Below are positions 41,257 to 49,737 of a DNA stretch of 64,000 bases, piece by piece (position 1 is the stretch's first letter; the number at the start of each line of letters is the position of its first letter). Under the pieces are notes generated by a model. The model was not told the DNA's origin and made no database searches. It saw only the letters and a program-made list of their open reading frames with translations. The stretch lies in contig NZ_QGTQ01000029.1 of NCBI RefSeq assembly GCF_003182255.1, positions 17,510 to 81,509 of the forward strand, read 5' to 3'. The stretch comes from Paenibacillus cellulosilyticus. Lineage in GTDB: Bacteria; Bacillota; Bacilli; Paenibacillales; Paenibacillaceae. A program made the position numbers and the translations under genes.

Positions 41257-41544
41257 ATGAGAATTATTGTAGAACCGACGATTGCACGCTGGTACATTGA
41301 TGAGATGGAGCTGCAGCCTGGCGATCAGCTTCATATTTACGTTCGGCTCGGAGGCTGCGGCAGCGTAGTGCCGGGTATGAGCCTCGGCATTATGAAGGAG
41401 CGGTCGAGTGCGCCTCGCATACGTGTAGAGAGCGAAGGAATTGAATTTTATATGCTGGAGGAACAACTCTGGTATTTGGAAAATAAGGACTTATATTTGC
41501 AATTTGATTCGCAAGGCGACGGCGTCGGCTTTAAGGTCGCGTAG
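41257..41544 (+). CDS. HesB-like (YneR-type) small protein
   Basis: 95 aa: MRIIVEPTIARWYIDEMELQPGDQLHIYVRLGGCGSVVPGMSLGI, then EEQLWYLENKDLYLQFDSQGDGVGFKV. It is a HesB/IscA-like beta fold with only one conserved Cys (GGCG), so it lacks the C-terminal C-x-C of true A-type Fe-S carriers. The function is unknown. ATG 41257 lies after GGGAG; a terminator follows. Confidence 0.8.
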   Translation: MRIIVEPTIARWYIDEMELQPGDQLHIYVRLGGCGSVVPGMSLGIMKERSSAPRIRVESEGIEFYMLEEQLWYLENKDLYLQFDSQGDGVGFKVA

Positions 41545-41568
41545 CTGTTTGAATAGTATGGAAGAAAG

Positions 41569-41598
41569 AAAGCCGCAAATTACTGCGGCTTTTTATTT
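41569..41598 (+). terminator. Terminator of the HesB-like gene
   Basis: AAAGCCGCA / TGCGGCTTT, 9-bp stem, 6-nt loop, TTTTATTTT. Confidence 0.9.
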
Positions 41599-41641
41599 TG
41601 GCATAAGACGAAGATGGACTCGTCGGAATCGGATGAATGTT

Positions 41642-41774
41642 TAACGGTTGCTGAAGCGGCTATCGCACTGAAATGACAGGTTTCGTATGAATAACGGTTG
41701 TCAGCGAGGCTATCAAGGCTATTGATAGTATGATACTGGTGAAAGTAACGCAATAGGCCCCGTCGTAACCGTTA
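41642..41774. repeat. Degenerate repeats in a 400-bp gene-free stretch
   Basis: TAACGGTTG (41642-41650) and TAACGGTTG (41692-41700) begin two related ~23-nt units that share GCG-GGCTATC after them. GTAACCGTTA (41765-41774) carries the same core in inverse orientation. The rest of 41600-41950 shows no gene; the transglutaminase-like gene starts at 41952. Confidence 0.4.
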
Positions 41775-41951
41775 GCATCTTGTGATGCTTGTTATATGCA
41801 GATTAAGAGAACTGGCATCCGCTAGCTGCATAGGATTGTTTGATGAGTTGCAAATATAGTGAATAATATTGCGTTTTAAAGTATAATTATGCAATATTCC
41901 GATTTGATGCAGTTCTACAAGGTCGATCGAAATGGAAGAGGTGGAGAAACG

Positions 41952-42560
41952 ATGACAATAGTTTGTGAATCCGAAGACTTGAACGACTATTTGATCGCGA
42001 CTGCAGAAGTCGATTATAACGAACAATCGATCGCTGATTTAACAGCGACTCTACGGGAAGAGGCAGTCGATAAGGTCGATTTTATTCAAAAAGCATTCGA
42101 GTACGTCCGAGATGAGATCCATCATTCCTGGGACCTTCAGAGTAATCGAGTGACTTGCAACGCATCGGAAGTGTTGCAATATAAGGAAGGCATCTGTTAT
42201 GCCAAATCGAACTTGCTGTGTGCGATTCTTAGAAGAGCAGGGGTTCCCGCGGGCTACTGCTATCAGCGGTTAACACTCGGAGATACGCCGGATACCGGCT
42301 ACTGTATTCATGCACTGAATGCTGCGTATATCTCAGAATTGGACCGCTGGTTACGGTTCGATGCAAGAGGGAATAAGCAAGGCATTCAAGCGGAGTTTTC
42401 TCTACAAGAAGAAAAGCTCGCATTCCCAATTCGTCAGGAATATGGGGAAATCGATTACCCGACAATTTACGCCGCTCCTCACCCTGTAACGATCGAAACG
42501 TTGAGACGGAATACGGATTGTCTGGTCATGTATCAACATGGTTTGCCACAGGTTTTATAA
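41952..42560 (+). CDS. Transglutaminase-like protease-fold protein
   Basis: A 202-aa cytoplasmic protein with the transglutaminase-core triad. Cys is in KEGICYAKSNLLCAILRRAGVPAGYCYQ, His in GYCIHALNAAY and Asp in WLRFDARG. Such proteins act as proteases, peptide N-glycanases or transamidases; there is no clue to the substrate. ATG 41952 was chosen for GAGGTGGAG upstream. It has a terminator and appears monocistronic. Base composition is slightly AT-rich. Confidence 0.8.
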   Translation: MTIVCESEDLNDYLIATAEVDYNEQSIADLTATLREEAVDKVDFIQKAFEYVRDEIHHSWDLQSNRVTCNASEVLQYKEGICYAKSNLLCAILRRAGVPAGYCYQRLTLGDTPDTGYCIHALNAAYISELDRWLRFDARGNKQGIQAEFSLQEEKLAFPIRQEYGEIDYPTIYAAPHPVTIETLRRNTDCLVMYQHGLPQVL

Positions 42561-42582
42561 CTTTGTCACTCTATCACTAAAG

Positions 42583-42608
42583 AAGCCTCCGGGTACGGGG
42601 GCTTTTTC
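42583..42608 (+). terminator. Terminator of the transglutaminase-like gene
   Basis: AAGCCTCCG / CGGGGGCTT, 9-bp stem with one G-U, 4-nt loop, TTTTTC. Confidence 0.85.
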
Positions 42609-42744
42609 TTGTTAAAGATAGATTTACAAAAAAGAAATCTTTCAGTACGATGTTGTATATGGATAATATTTCCTGCATTGTTCATTGGTTCAGAGCCAAG
42701 CGCGAGAGCGGTGTAAAAGGGCAGTTTATGTAGGAGGAATGAAC

Positions 42745-43641
42745 ATGACATTTGAACTACCAATTCTTCTTAATAATCATTTTGAGTTGAGGAAAGCTGA
42801 GATCAGGGATTTCGCAATCCATTACACGACGTATCGTGACAATATATTTTTCAGACAAAGCTGGGATAGAAGAATCTCCATCTTCGATGAAGATGCACCT
42901 AGTTATTGGATTTATCATCACAACCGAAGGATTGGTGGGGTGTGTATGGAACCAAACCTGCTTTCATCCTTCTTCTTAGCTCCGCCGTATGAGGATGCAC
43001 ATTCCGTATTCATTCAGTTAAAGGAACGATTGATCTTAATCTCTGACTCTAATAAGCCGATTCACGCCTACGGCATTTTACCTTATCAAACGGAGCATTT
43101 TCTACAACTGGGATTCGAGCCCACTGAATCAAGACGTGTAATGATTAGACCAACAGAAAGCTTTGAATTGCAGCAATTAGGAGAAGGTTTTACCGTTAGC
43201 ACTCCGCAACTAGAGCATATCGAGCAAATTGCCGAGCTGCTATATCATTGCTATTCAGGTCGAGATCGCATTGGGTATCCAGGTGACAATACGATTGAAC
43301 AACACACATCAGCGCTCGAATATTTCTTCGAACATAACCAATTAGATAGCATTCGGAACGCATCCAGCATGGTATATGATTCAGAGAACAATGTGGCAGC
43401 TATTTGTTTGATTTCGATGTGGGAGGACTGGCCGTTAATTTCAAATGTTGCAGTATTGCCGTCATATCGCGGCAAGCGAATCGCAACGCATTTGATCAAG
43501 AGCGCCTTGAATGAGTTGAAGGATAGCTATGAGGTACTTCGCTTATTCGTTACGCTTGGGAATCCAGCCGAAGAGCTGTATAGAAACTTGGGTTTCTATC
43601 CGGGGTTGGCGCAGACGACTTTTAAATTAGAACAAAGATGA
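42745..43641 (+). CDS. Two-domain GNAT acetyltransferase
   Basis: 298 aa. The N-terminal ~130 residues are a degenerate GNAT-like half. The C-terminal half (~150-298) has an active-looking acetyl-CoA site: WPLISNVAVLPSYRGKRIATHLIKSALNEL, then LRLFVTLGNPAEELYRNLGFYPG. The acceptor is unknown. ATG 42745 was chosen because AGGAGG lies 8 nt before it; ATG 42739 is too close to the SD. Composition is more AT-rich than the surrounding core genes. Confidence 0.8.
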   Translation: MTFELPILLNNHFELRKAEIRDFAIHYTTYRDNIFFRQSWDRRISIFDEDAPSYWIYHHNRRIGGVCMEPNLLSSFFLAPPYEDAHSVFIQLKERLILISDSNKPIHAYGILPYQTEHFLQLGFEPTESRRVMIRPTESFELQQLGEGFTVSTPQLEHIEQIAELLYHCYSGRDRIGYPGDNTIEQHTSALEYFFEHNQLDSIRNASSMVYDSENNVAAICLISMWEDWPLISNVAVLPSYRGKRIATHLIKSALNELKDSYEVLRLFVTLGNPAEELYRNLGFYPGLAQTTFKLEQR

Positions 43642-43853
43642 GACATGAAGCGTAGGAACAATTTAATTTTTGATGGTAAGTTGCTCGTAATTGAACGGCT
43701 GATTTGTTAAGGACTCATAATTAGATCTCAGAATTTGTAATATGCAATACAGGACGGAAACGGGCTTGAGCGTTCAATACTCGATCCAATGCTTCTTGCG
43801 CCTTTTCCAGTGAAAGTCGCTCATCATTTTTGATTTTTAAGGAGGCATTGTCA

Positions 43854-44174
43854 ATGGGTGCTGCTGCATTAACGAGTCAAAGCTTTATAAGATCGATTCA
43901 ATCTGGTGTATGTTTGGTCGATTTTTGGGCAGTATGGTGCGGCCCATGTAAAATTCAGCTTCCGATCGTGAATGAGCTGGCAGATGAGTTGAAGGGTAAA
44001 GTGTCGATCTTTACAGTCAATGTTGATGCAGAGAGAGAATTGGCTTCAAAATATGGCATTCGAAGCCTTCCAACTTTATTACTATTCAAAGATGGCAAAG
44101 TGATGGATCAATTTGTTGGTCTGAGACAAAAATCTGAACTGAAAAGTAAAGTTATGAAGCTCGCAAGCAAATAA
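43854..44174 (+). CDS. Thioredoxin
   Basis: 106 aa: VDFWAVWCGPCKIQLPIVNELADEL with the WCGPCK redox site (Cys ~33/36), FTVNVDAERELASKYGIRSLPTLLLFKDGK with the cis-Pro, and a normal C-terminal helix. Cytosolic disulfide reductase. AAGGAGG precedes ATG 43854. It is probably an extra thioredoxin rather than the main trxA, since it stands alone. Confidence 0.9.
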   Translation: MGAAALTSQSFIRSIQSGVCLVDFWAVWCGPCKIQLPIVNELADELKGKVSIFTVNVDAERELASKYGIRSLPTLLLFKDGKVMDQFVGLRQKSELKSKVMKLASK

Positions 44175-44245
44175 ATCGCTACAATCGACAATCGATTTCC
44201 ATGCTAATCGAGTCACCTAAGCAATACTGGAGTGCAGCATCCTGA

Positions 44246-44270
44246 AGAGAGCCCCTCATGGGCTCTTTTT
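44246..44270 (+). terminator. Terminator of the thioredoxin gene
   Basis: AGAGCCC / GGGCTCT, 7-bp stem, 5-nt loop, TTTTT; upstream A-rich arm extends pairing with the T-run. Confidence 0.85.
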
Positions 44271-44328
44271 TCATTTTCTCACCAGCGATACGCCTGTTAT
44301 GTCGGACAAATTGTTGCTCATATACATG

Positions 44329-44344
44329 GGTATCCACGGATACC
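44329..44344 (+). promoter_or_regulatory. Palindrome upstream of the mmg-like operon
   Basis: GGTATCC-AC-GGATACC, 7-bp perfect arms, 73 bp before the first start codon. It is followed closely by ACCG-TC-CGGT. It is an operator candidate. I could not define the operon's promoter with confidence. Confidence 0.4.
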
Positions 44345-44416
44345 GTCCGGTCTTGTCCGCTGCGCGAGGGGAAGAGATGGATGGTGCTGCGAGAGCCTCG
44401 TCGGGGAGGGAGGGGC

Positions 44417-45484
44417 ATGCGTTTCGAACTGCCGGAAGAGCTGGAGATGCTGCGGTCGGTCGTAAGTGATTTTGCGCAATCAGAGGTCGCTCCTGGCGCG
44501 ATTGAACGGGATGCTGCTGAACGGTTTGATCGGTCGTTGTTTAATCAAATGGCGGAGCTTGGGTTGACGGGTGTCCCTATCCCTGAAACATACGGAGGGG
44601 CAGACGTCGGTTGGCTGGCCTATGTCATTGTGTTGGAGGAGCTGTCGAAAGTGTGTGCATCGACCGCATCTGTGTTGAGTGCGCATACGGCAGGTGCAGT
44701 CTGGCCGTTATATCGGTACGGAGACGAAGCGGTACGAACGGAGCTGCTTGCTTCACTTACATCGGGCAATAAGCTTGCGGGTGCAGGATTATCGAATTCA
44801 CGAACAGCATCGCTATTGGGAACGCATCCACTCGTATTGAACGCGGGAATAGCGGACGGTTATCTATGCATCACAAACCACACCAGCAATGAACAACGAG
44901 AGCCAATTGCGGTTTGGTTGAAAAATGATGCTATCGAACCCTCTCTCAGCGCCGCAATAAGCAAGCTTGGTCTGGGAGCTTTCCCGACAGGGGAACTGAC
45001 CTTGGCAATCCCTATTTCATCCTCGGCAGCAAAAGTGATTGCACAAGGCAGACGCGTTCGCAGTCTGCTGCGAGAAACTAGAACCCTGTTTGCTTTAAGC
45101 TCAGCCGCTCAATCCGTTGGCATCGCACAAGGCGCATTGGATGCCGCGGCCAGCTATGCGAAGTCGCGCAAACAATTCGGCACAATGATCGGCAAGCAGC
45201 AGGGCATTATGTTCAAGCTCTCCGACATGTCGATTGCAGTGGAAGCGTCGCGGCTGCTCGTTCGTCAGGCGGCTTGGCTGCTGGACGAAGGGGCGAAGGA
45301 TGCAGCCACTCAAGTCCAGTTAGCCCGGACGTATGCAGCGCGATCGGCGACAATGGCAGCAAGAGAGGCGGTACAAATTCACGGCGGCTGCGGCTACATG
45401 GAGGAATACCAAGTGGAACGGATGCTCCGCGATGCGATGACGCTGGAGACAGCTGTCGGTATCGGCGGACTAGTGGAGCGTTAA
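44417..45484 (+). CDS. Acyl-CoA dehydrogenase-like protein, catalytic Glu missing
   Basis: 355 aa, head of the operon. It has the acyl-CoA dehydrogenase fold: N-terminal helical MRFELPEELEMLRSVVSDFAQSEV, LGLTGVPIPETYGGADVGWLAYVIVLEELSKV, and C-terminal SYAKSRKQFGTMIGKQQGIMFKLSDM and QIHGGCGYMEEYQVERMLRDA. But the middle beta-domain lacks the TEPxAGSD motif (GAGLSNSRTASLLG instead), and the YEGT motif holding the catalytic Glu reads LETAVGIGG. It is probably a non-catalytic subunit that pairs with the intact enzyme encoded at 47689-48828, as in alpha2beta2 acyl-CoA dehydrogenases. ATG 44417 follows GGGAGGGAGGGG. Confidence 0.85.
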   Translation: MRFELPEELEMLRSVVSDFAQSEVAPGAIERDAAERFDRSLFNQMAELGLTGVPIPETYGGADVGWLAYVIVLEELSKVCASTASVLSAHTAGAVWPLYRYGDEAVRTELLASLTSGNKLAGAGLSNSRTASLLGTHPLVLNAGIADGYLCITNHTSNEQREPIAVWLKNDAIEPSLSAAISKLGLGAFPTGELTLAIPISSSAAKVIAQGRRVRSLLRETRTLFALSSAAQSVGIAQGALDAAASYAKSRKQFGTMIGKQQGIMFKLSDMSIAVEASRLLVRQAAWLLDEGAKDAATQVQLARTYAARSATMAAREAVQIHGGCGYMEEYQVERMLRDAMTLETAVGIGGLVER

Positions 45485-45554
45485 GGATAGAATCACATCA
45501 ACTCGTTCAACTCGCGTTCATCATCCATTGCGAACAACGTGAGGAGGGAGCAAC

Positions 45555-46733
45555 CTGCGCGGAGCAGTCATTGTAAGCGGAGCACGGACGGCATTCGGCA
45601 AGTTTGGCGGCATGTATCGAAATATAAAAGCATCAGACCTTGGCGCTGCTGCGCTGCGCGGTGCAATTGAACGCAGCGGTGTTGCACCAACGCAAGTGGA
45701 GCAGGTCATCATGGGCATGGCGATTCAAGCCGGCACCGGTCAGATCCCGTCCCGGCAAGCTTCGATTGCAGCAGGGCTGCCCGGCAGCGTGCCCTCTGAA
45801 ACGATTAATAAAGTATGCGCATCCGGCATGCGGGCAATAGCACTTGCGGAGCAATGCATCCGTGTAGGTGATGGTGACATTATCGCCGCAGGTGGCATGG
45901 AGAGTATGACGAGCGCACCATTTGCCGTACATTCTGCGAGGTGGGGCATACGGATGGGCAACTCGGAGATGACGGATCTGATGATGCACGATGGGCTTCT
46001 TTGTGCATTCGAAGGCGTTCCGATGGCGGCGCACGGAGATCATACGGCTTCGCTATACGGCATTACGCGCGAAGAGCAGGACGAGTGGGCGCTTCGCAGC
46101 CATTCGCAAGCCGTATCTGCCCTGTGGCAGGGGCGGCTCGCCGAAGAGATAGTGCCAGTCACGACAGAGACGGGTGCTGTTGATACCGACGAATGCCCGC
46201 GACCGGATACGAGTGCGGCGAAGCTCGCCAAGCTGCGGCCAATTACTCTGGCGAACCAAACGAACGGAACGATCACGGCAGGCAATGCGCCAGGCGTGAA
46301 TGACGGGGCGGCAGCTCTGCTGCTCATGTCGGAAAAGGCGGCGAACAACGGCGGTCATGTTCCTCTCGCCTCTATCATAGGGCATGTTTCGGTAAGCATG
46401 GCGCCGAATGAGCTGGCGGAAGCACCTGCTCGCGCTATCCGCAAATTGCTGCAGCAGACAGGTGTGTCGCTGGCAGACATTGACCTGTTTGAAGTGAATG
46501 AAGCATTTGCGGTCGTCGTGCTTACATGCGGAAGGCTGCTTAATTGGGACGCAAGCAAAGTGAATGTGAACGGCGGCGCGATTGCCATCGGACATCCGCT
46601 TGGTGCGAGCGGTGCGCGAATCGTCCTCACGCTTGCCTATGAGTTGAGAAGACGAGGCGGCGGACTTGGAATCGCAGCGATTTGCAGCGGTGGTGGTCAA
46701 GGCGACGCTATGTTAATTCGAGTAGACGGATGA
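45555..46733 (+). CDS. mmgA: Acetyl-CoA acetyltransferase (thiolase), MmgA-like, probable CTG start
   Basis: A 392-aa thiolase that splits 3-ketoacyl-CoA. The acyl-accepting Cys is in NKVCASGMRAI (~90), and His and second Cys are in GGAIAIGHPLGASGAR and AAICSGGGQGDA. The essential N-terminal strand RGAVIVSGARTAFGKFGG lies upstream of the first ATG (45612). The frame is closed by a stop at 45540, and the only reasonable start in between is CTG 45555, 7 nt after AGGAGG. Family: PhaA/AtoB/MmgA. Co-transcribed with the genes around it. Confidence 0.85.
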   Translation: MRGAVIVSGARTAFGKFGGMYRNIKASDLGAAALRGAIERSGVAPTQVEQVIMGMAIQAGTGQIPSRQASIAAGLPGSVPSETINKVCASGMRAIALAEQCIRVGDGDIIAAGGMESMTSAPFAVHSARWGIRMGNSEMTDLMMHDGLLCAFEGVPMAAHGDHTASLYGITREEQDEWALRSHSQAVSALWQGRLAEEIVPVTTETGAVDTDECPRPDTSAAKLAKLRPITLANQTNGTITAGNAPGVNDGAAALLLMSEKAANNGGHVPLASIIGHVSVSMAPNELAEAPARAIRKLLQQTGVSLADIDLFEVNEAFAVVVLTCGRLLNWDASKVNVNGGAIAIGHPLGASGARIVLTLAYELRRRGGGLGIAAICSGGGQGDAMLIRVDG

Positions 46734-46767
46734 AGAAGCCAGGCGAGGCGAGGTGAAACGAAATCCC

Positions 46768-47631
46768 ATGCCAATCCAGAACACAGTCGTTATCGGGGCA
46801 GGGCAGATGGGAAGCGGGATCGCACAGACACTGCTTCAGAGTGGCTACAGTGTCGCACTTGTCGACATTGTGGATGCCGCGCTCGAGCGAGGACGCAGTT
46901 CCATTGAATCGGGATTAACCCGACTTGTTACCAAGGGTCGATTGACCGACGCAACACGCGAGGAAGCTTTACGGCGTCTTACCCTCTCAACCGATCTGCC
47001 TTACGCGGTACGTGACAGCGACATCGTCATTGAGGCAGCGCCGGAGCATATAGCGACGAAGCAGGCGACGTTCGCGAAGCTAGATGCCAGCTGTCCGTCG
47101 CATACGATTCTAGCAACGAATACATCCTCGCTGCCGATTACATCGATTGCATCGGTCACGAAGCGGGCGGACCGCGTAATCGGAATGCATTTTATGAACC
47201 CGGTGCCGATCATGCCATTGGTGGAGATTATTCGCGGACTTGCAACCTCAGATGAGACATGCGAGGCGGTTCGGTCATTAACAGCATCACTTGGCAAAAC
47301 AGCGGTCGAAGTGCGAGACTTCCCCGGCTTCGTGTCCAATCGTGTGCTGATGCCGATGATCAATGAGGCGATCTACGCCGTGTATGAGGGGATAGCGACG
47401 CCGGAAGCGGTCGATACGGTCATGAAGCTCGGAATGAATCATCCGATGGGGCCGCTGACGCTGGCTGATTTTATCGGGCTTGATACGTGCTTGGCGATAT
47501 TGGAGACGCTTCATGAAGGCTTCGGAGACAGCAAATACCGTCCATGTCCGCTGCTGCGGCAATATGTGCAGGCGGGGTGGCTCGGACGGAAGAGCGGGCG
47601 TGGATTTTACAACTATGAGCATGAGCAATAG
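46768..47631 (+). CDS. mmgB: 3-hydroxybutyryl-CoA dehydrogenase, MmgB-like
   Basis: A 287-aa NAD-dependent dehydrogenase: Rossmann VVIGAGQMGSGIAQ, catalytic His in IGMHFMNPVPIMPLVEIIRG, C-terminal dimerisation domain with PGFVSNRVLMPMINEAI and GMNHPMGPLTLADFIGLD. It oxidises 3-hydroxyacyl-CoA to the thiolase substrate. ATG 46768 gives the family's usual N-terminus; GTG 46753 directly after GAGGCGAG is an alternative. It lies 34 bp after the thiolase gene. Confidence 0.9.
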   Translation: MPIQNTVVIGAGQMGSGIAQTLLQSGYSVALVDIVDAALERGRSSIESGLTRLVTKGRLTDATREEALRRLTLSTDLPYAVRDSDIVIEAAPEHIATKQATFAKLDASCPSHTILATNTSSLPITSIASVTKRADRVIGMHFMNPVPIMPLVEIIRGLATSDETCEAVRSLTASLGKTAVEVRDFPGFVSNRVLMPMINEAIYAVYEGIATPEAVDTVMKLGMNHPMGPLTLADFIGLDTCLAILETLHEGFGDSKYRPCPLLRQYVQAGWLGRKSGRGFYNYEHEQ

Positions 47632-47688
47632 CGATCAGCTTTAGGCATAAGCAGAGGCTGGCATCAAGCAGCGAGAGGGGGATCAGCG

Positions 47689-48828
47689 ATGGACCTCCGA
47701 TGGACAGCAGAGCAGGAAGCCATGCGAGACAAAGTCAGACGGTTCGCACAGACAGAAGTAGCAGACGTTATTCCGCAGTTGGAGAGGGACGATGAGCAGG
47801 CTTTCCCGATACACCTAGTCACGCGCATGGCGGAGCTGGGTTTAATGGGCATTCCGATCGCGCAGGAATGGAGCGGAGCGGGCGCCGATTTCATTTCGTA
47901 TATTATCGCCATCCATGAGCTATCCAGAGTAAGCGCGACGCTTGGCGTCATTTTGTCCGTACACACGTCGGTCGGCACCTTGCCGATCGTTAAGCATGGG
48001 ACGGAGGAACAGCGGCGTCAGTATGTTAGCAAACTTGCATCCGGACAGTGGCTGGGCGCCTTCGCTTTGACTGAGCCGCAGGCGGGTTCAGATGCAGCAT
48101 CGATTCGTACGAGTGCAACGCGCGATGGCGATGGTTATCGATTGGACGGGTCGAAGCTGTTCATTACGAACGCAGGGGCCGCGAACGTATATCTTACATT
48201 TGCCGTGACCGATCCGAACCGTGGAACGCGTGGGATCAGCGCTTTTCTTGTCGGACGGGATACCCCAGGATTTCATATCGGTCGGCGCGAGCGCAAAATG
48301 GGGCTGCACGGCTCCAGCACGTGCGAGCTGCTGTATGACGGGGTGCAACTGTCGGCGGATCAGCGGCTTGGCGGCGAAGGAGAAGGCTTCACGATTGCGA
48401 TGGGCGCGCTGGATGGCGGGCGCATCGGCATTGGCGCGCAGGCGCTTGGCATCGCGGAGTCAGCGCTGCAGCTGCTTACCGCAGCGCTGACGAAGAGAGG
48501 CGCGAAGCGCCCTGCGCCGCCGCCAGCAGCGCGAGCGGCGCATGCTGAGCTGGCCGCGCGCGTCGAAGCGGCGCGGCTGCTCGTGTACCGCGCCGCTGCG
48601 CTTCGCCAGCAGGGACGCAGTTGTACGAAGGAAGCGTCAATGGCGAAGCTGTTCGCTTCCGATACAGCAGTGGAAGCCGCCTCCGCGGCCGTGCGGTGGT
48701 GCGGCGAGCAAGGATACGCGAAGGAGTATGCGGCAGAGCGGCTTTTTCGCGATGCGAAGGTTACACAGATTTATGAGGGCACGAATGAAATTCATCGGAT
48801 CGTCATCAGCAATCAGCTTTTACGTTGA
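47689..48828 (+). CDS. mmgC: Acyl-CoA dehydrogenase, MmgC-like (intact)
   Basis: A 379-aa FAD enzyme of the short/branched-chain type. It has GAFALTEPQAGSDAAS (FAD/substrate loop), FITNAGAANVYLTFAV, KMGLHGSSTCEL and the catalytic Glu ~363 in IYEGTNEIHRIVISNQLLR. It catalyses alpha,beta-dehydrogenation of acyl-CoA at the start of beta-oxidation. GAGAGGGGGATC precedes the ATG. Its middle section (about 48430-48600) is clearly more GC-rich (alanine/arginine-rich AAHAELAARVEAARLLVYRAAALRQQ) than the rest. It may form a mixed tetramer with the degenerate paralog at the head of the operon. Confidence 0.9.
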   Translation: MDLRWTAEQEAMRDKVRRFAQTEVADVIPQLERDDEQAFPIHLVTRMAELGLMGIPIAQEWSGAGADFISYIIAIHELSRVSATLGVILSVHTSVGTLPIVKHGTEEQRRQYVSKLASGQWLGAFALTEPQAGSDAASIRTSATRDGDGYRLDGSKLFITNAGAANVYLTFAVTDPNRGTRGISAFLVGRDTPGFHIGRRERKMGLHGSSTCELLYDGVQLSADQRLGGEGEGFTIAMGALDGGRIGIGAQALGIAESALQLLTAALTKRGAKRPAPPPAARAAHAELAARVEAARLLVYRAAALRQQGRSCTKEASMAKLFASDTAVEAASAAVRWCGEQGYAKEYAAERLFRDAKVTQIYEGTNEIHRIVISNQLLR

Positions 48829-48843
48829 AGGTGGTGAGCTTCC

Positions 48844-49737
48844 ATGCGAGCATCCCCCGGTCTACGCTTCCGTGAAGCCGTTGAAGCCGAACAGCCGCTG
48901 CAGCTGCCGGGCGTCATTAACGCTTATTGTGCGATGCTGGCGGCAAGCGCCGGATTTCGCGCGTTGTACGTATCCGGTGCGGGCGTTGCGAATGCATCGT
49001 TTGGCGTACCGGATCTAGGTATCACGACGTTGAATGATGTTGTCGAAGACGTCAGTCGCATCACGAGCGCGGTGGAGCTGCCTGTTCTCGTCGATGCCGA
49101 TACCGGCTTCGGCAGTGCATTCCAGATCGCGCGTACGATCAAACAGTTGACGCGTGCTGGTGCGGCTGGCGTCCATATTGAAGACCAAGTGTCGGCTAAG
49201 CGGTGCGGCCATCGGCCGAACAAAGCGATCGTGAGTCAGGACGAAATGGTGGACCGTATCCGGGCCGCCGTAGATGCCCGTGAGGATGAGAACTTCGTCA
49301 TTATGGCGCGCACGGATGCCATTGCAGTGGAAGGATTAGAGGCGGCGATACAACGGGCACAAGCTTGTGTCGAAGCAGGCGCAGATATGATTTTCCCAGA
49401 GGCGGTCGATCGGCTGGAGGTGTACCAAATATTCGCGGAAGCGGTGAAGGTGCCGGTGCTCGCCAACTTGACCGAGTTCGGTAAGACACCGCTGTTTACC
49501 CTGGAAGAACTTCGTACTGCTGGTGTCGGGCTTGCGCTCTACCCGTTATCTGCGTTCCGTGCGATGAGCGCGGCGGCGCTTCACGTATTCCAAACCATTC
49601 GGCAGGATGGGACGCAGCAGCGAGCGGTACAGCAGATGCAGACGAGGTCAGAGCTGTATGATCACTTGAATTATCTCGAGTTTGAGCAGCGGCTGGATCG
49701 ATTGTTTGGGGCAGAAAGGGGCGAGCCTAATGGCTGA
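48844..49737 (+). CDS. prpB: 2-methylisocitrate lyase
   Basis: A 297-aa isocitrate-lyase-superfamily TIM barrel: [29 protein letters not shown] (metal Asp), [18 protein letters not shown] (the KRCGH active-site loop) and [15 protein letters not shown]. It splits 2-methylisocitrate into pyruvate and succinate, the last step of the methylcitrate cycle (MmgF/YqiQ in Bacillus). GGTGGTG lies before ATG 48844. Its end overlaps the citrate synthase start. Confidence 0.9.
   Translation: MRASPGLRFREAVEAEQPLQLPGVINAYCAMLAASAGFRALYVSGAGVANASFGVPDLGITTLNDVVEDVSRITSAVELPVLVDADTGFGSAFQIARTIKQLTRAGAAGVHIEDQVSAKRCGHRPNKAIVSQDEMVDRIRAAVDAREDENFVIMARTDAIAVEGLEAAIQRAQACVEAGADMIFPEAVDRLEVYQIFAEAVKVPVLANLTEFGKTPLFTLEELRTAGVGLALYPLSAFRAMSAAALHVFQTIRQDGTQQRAVQQMQTRSELYDHLNYLEFEQRLDRLFGAERGEPNG

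Noticed and set aside
44296..44326. A sigma-E promoter for the mmg-like operon (CATATACA with an upstream AT-rich box)
   Set aside because: Only a partial match to the -10 and a poor -35; expected for an mmg operon but not supported enough by sequence to list.
44258..44416. In-frame N-terminal extension of the first acyl-CoA dehydrogenase to 44258
   Set aside because: It would begin inside the thioredoxin terminator and run through the palindromes; ATG 44417 has an excellent SD and gives the family's usual length.
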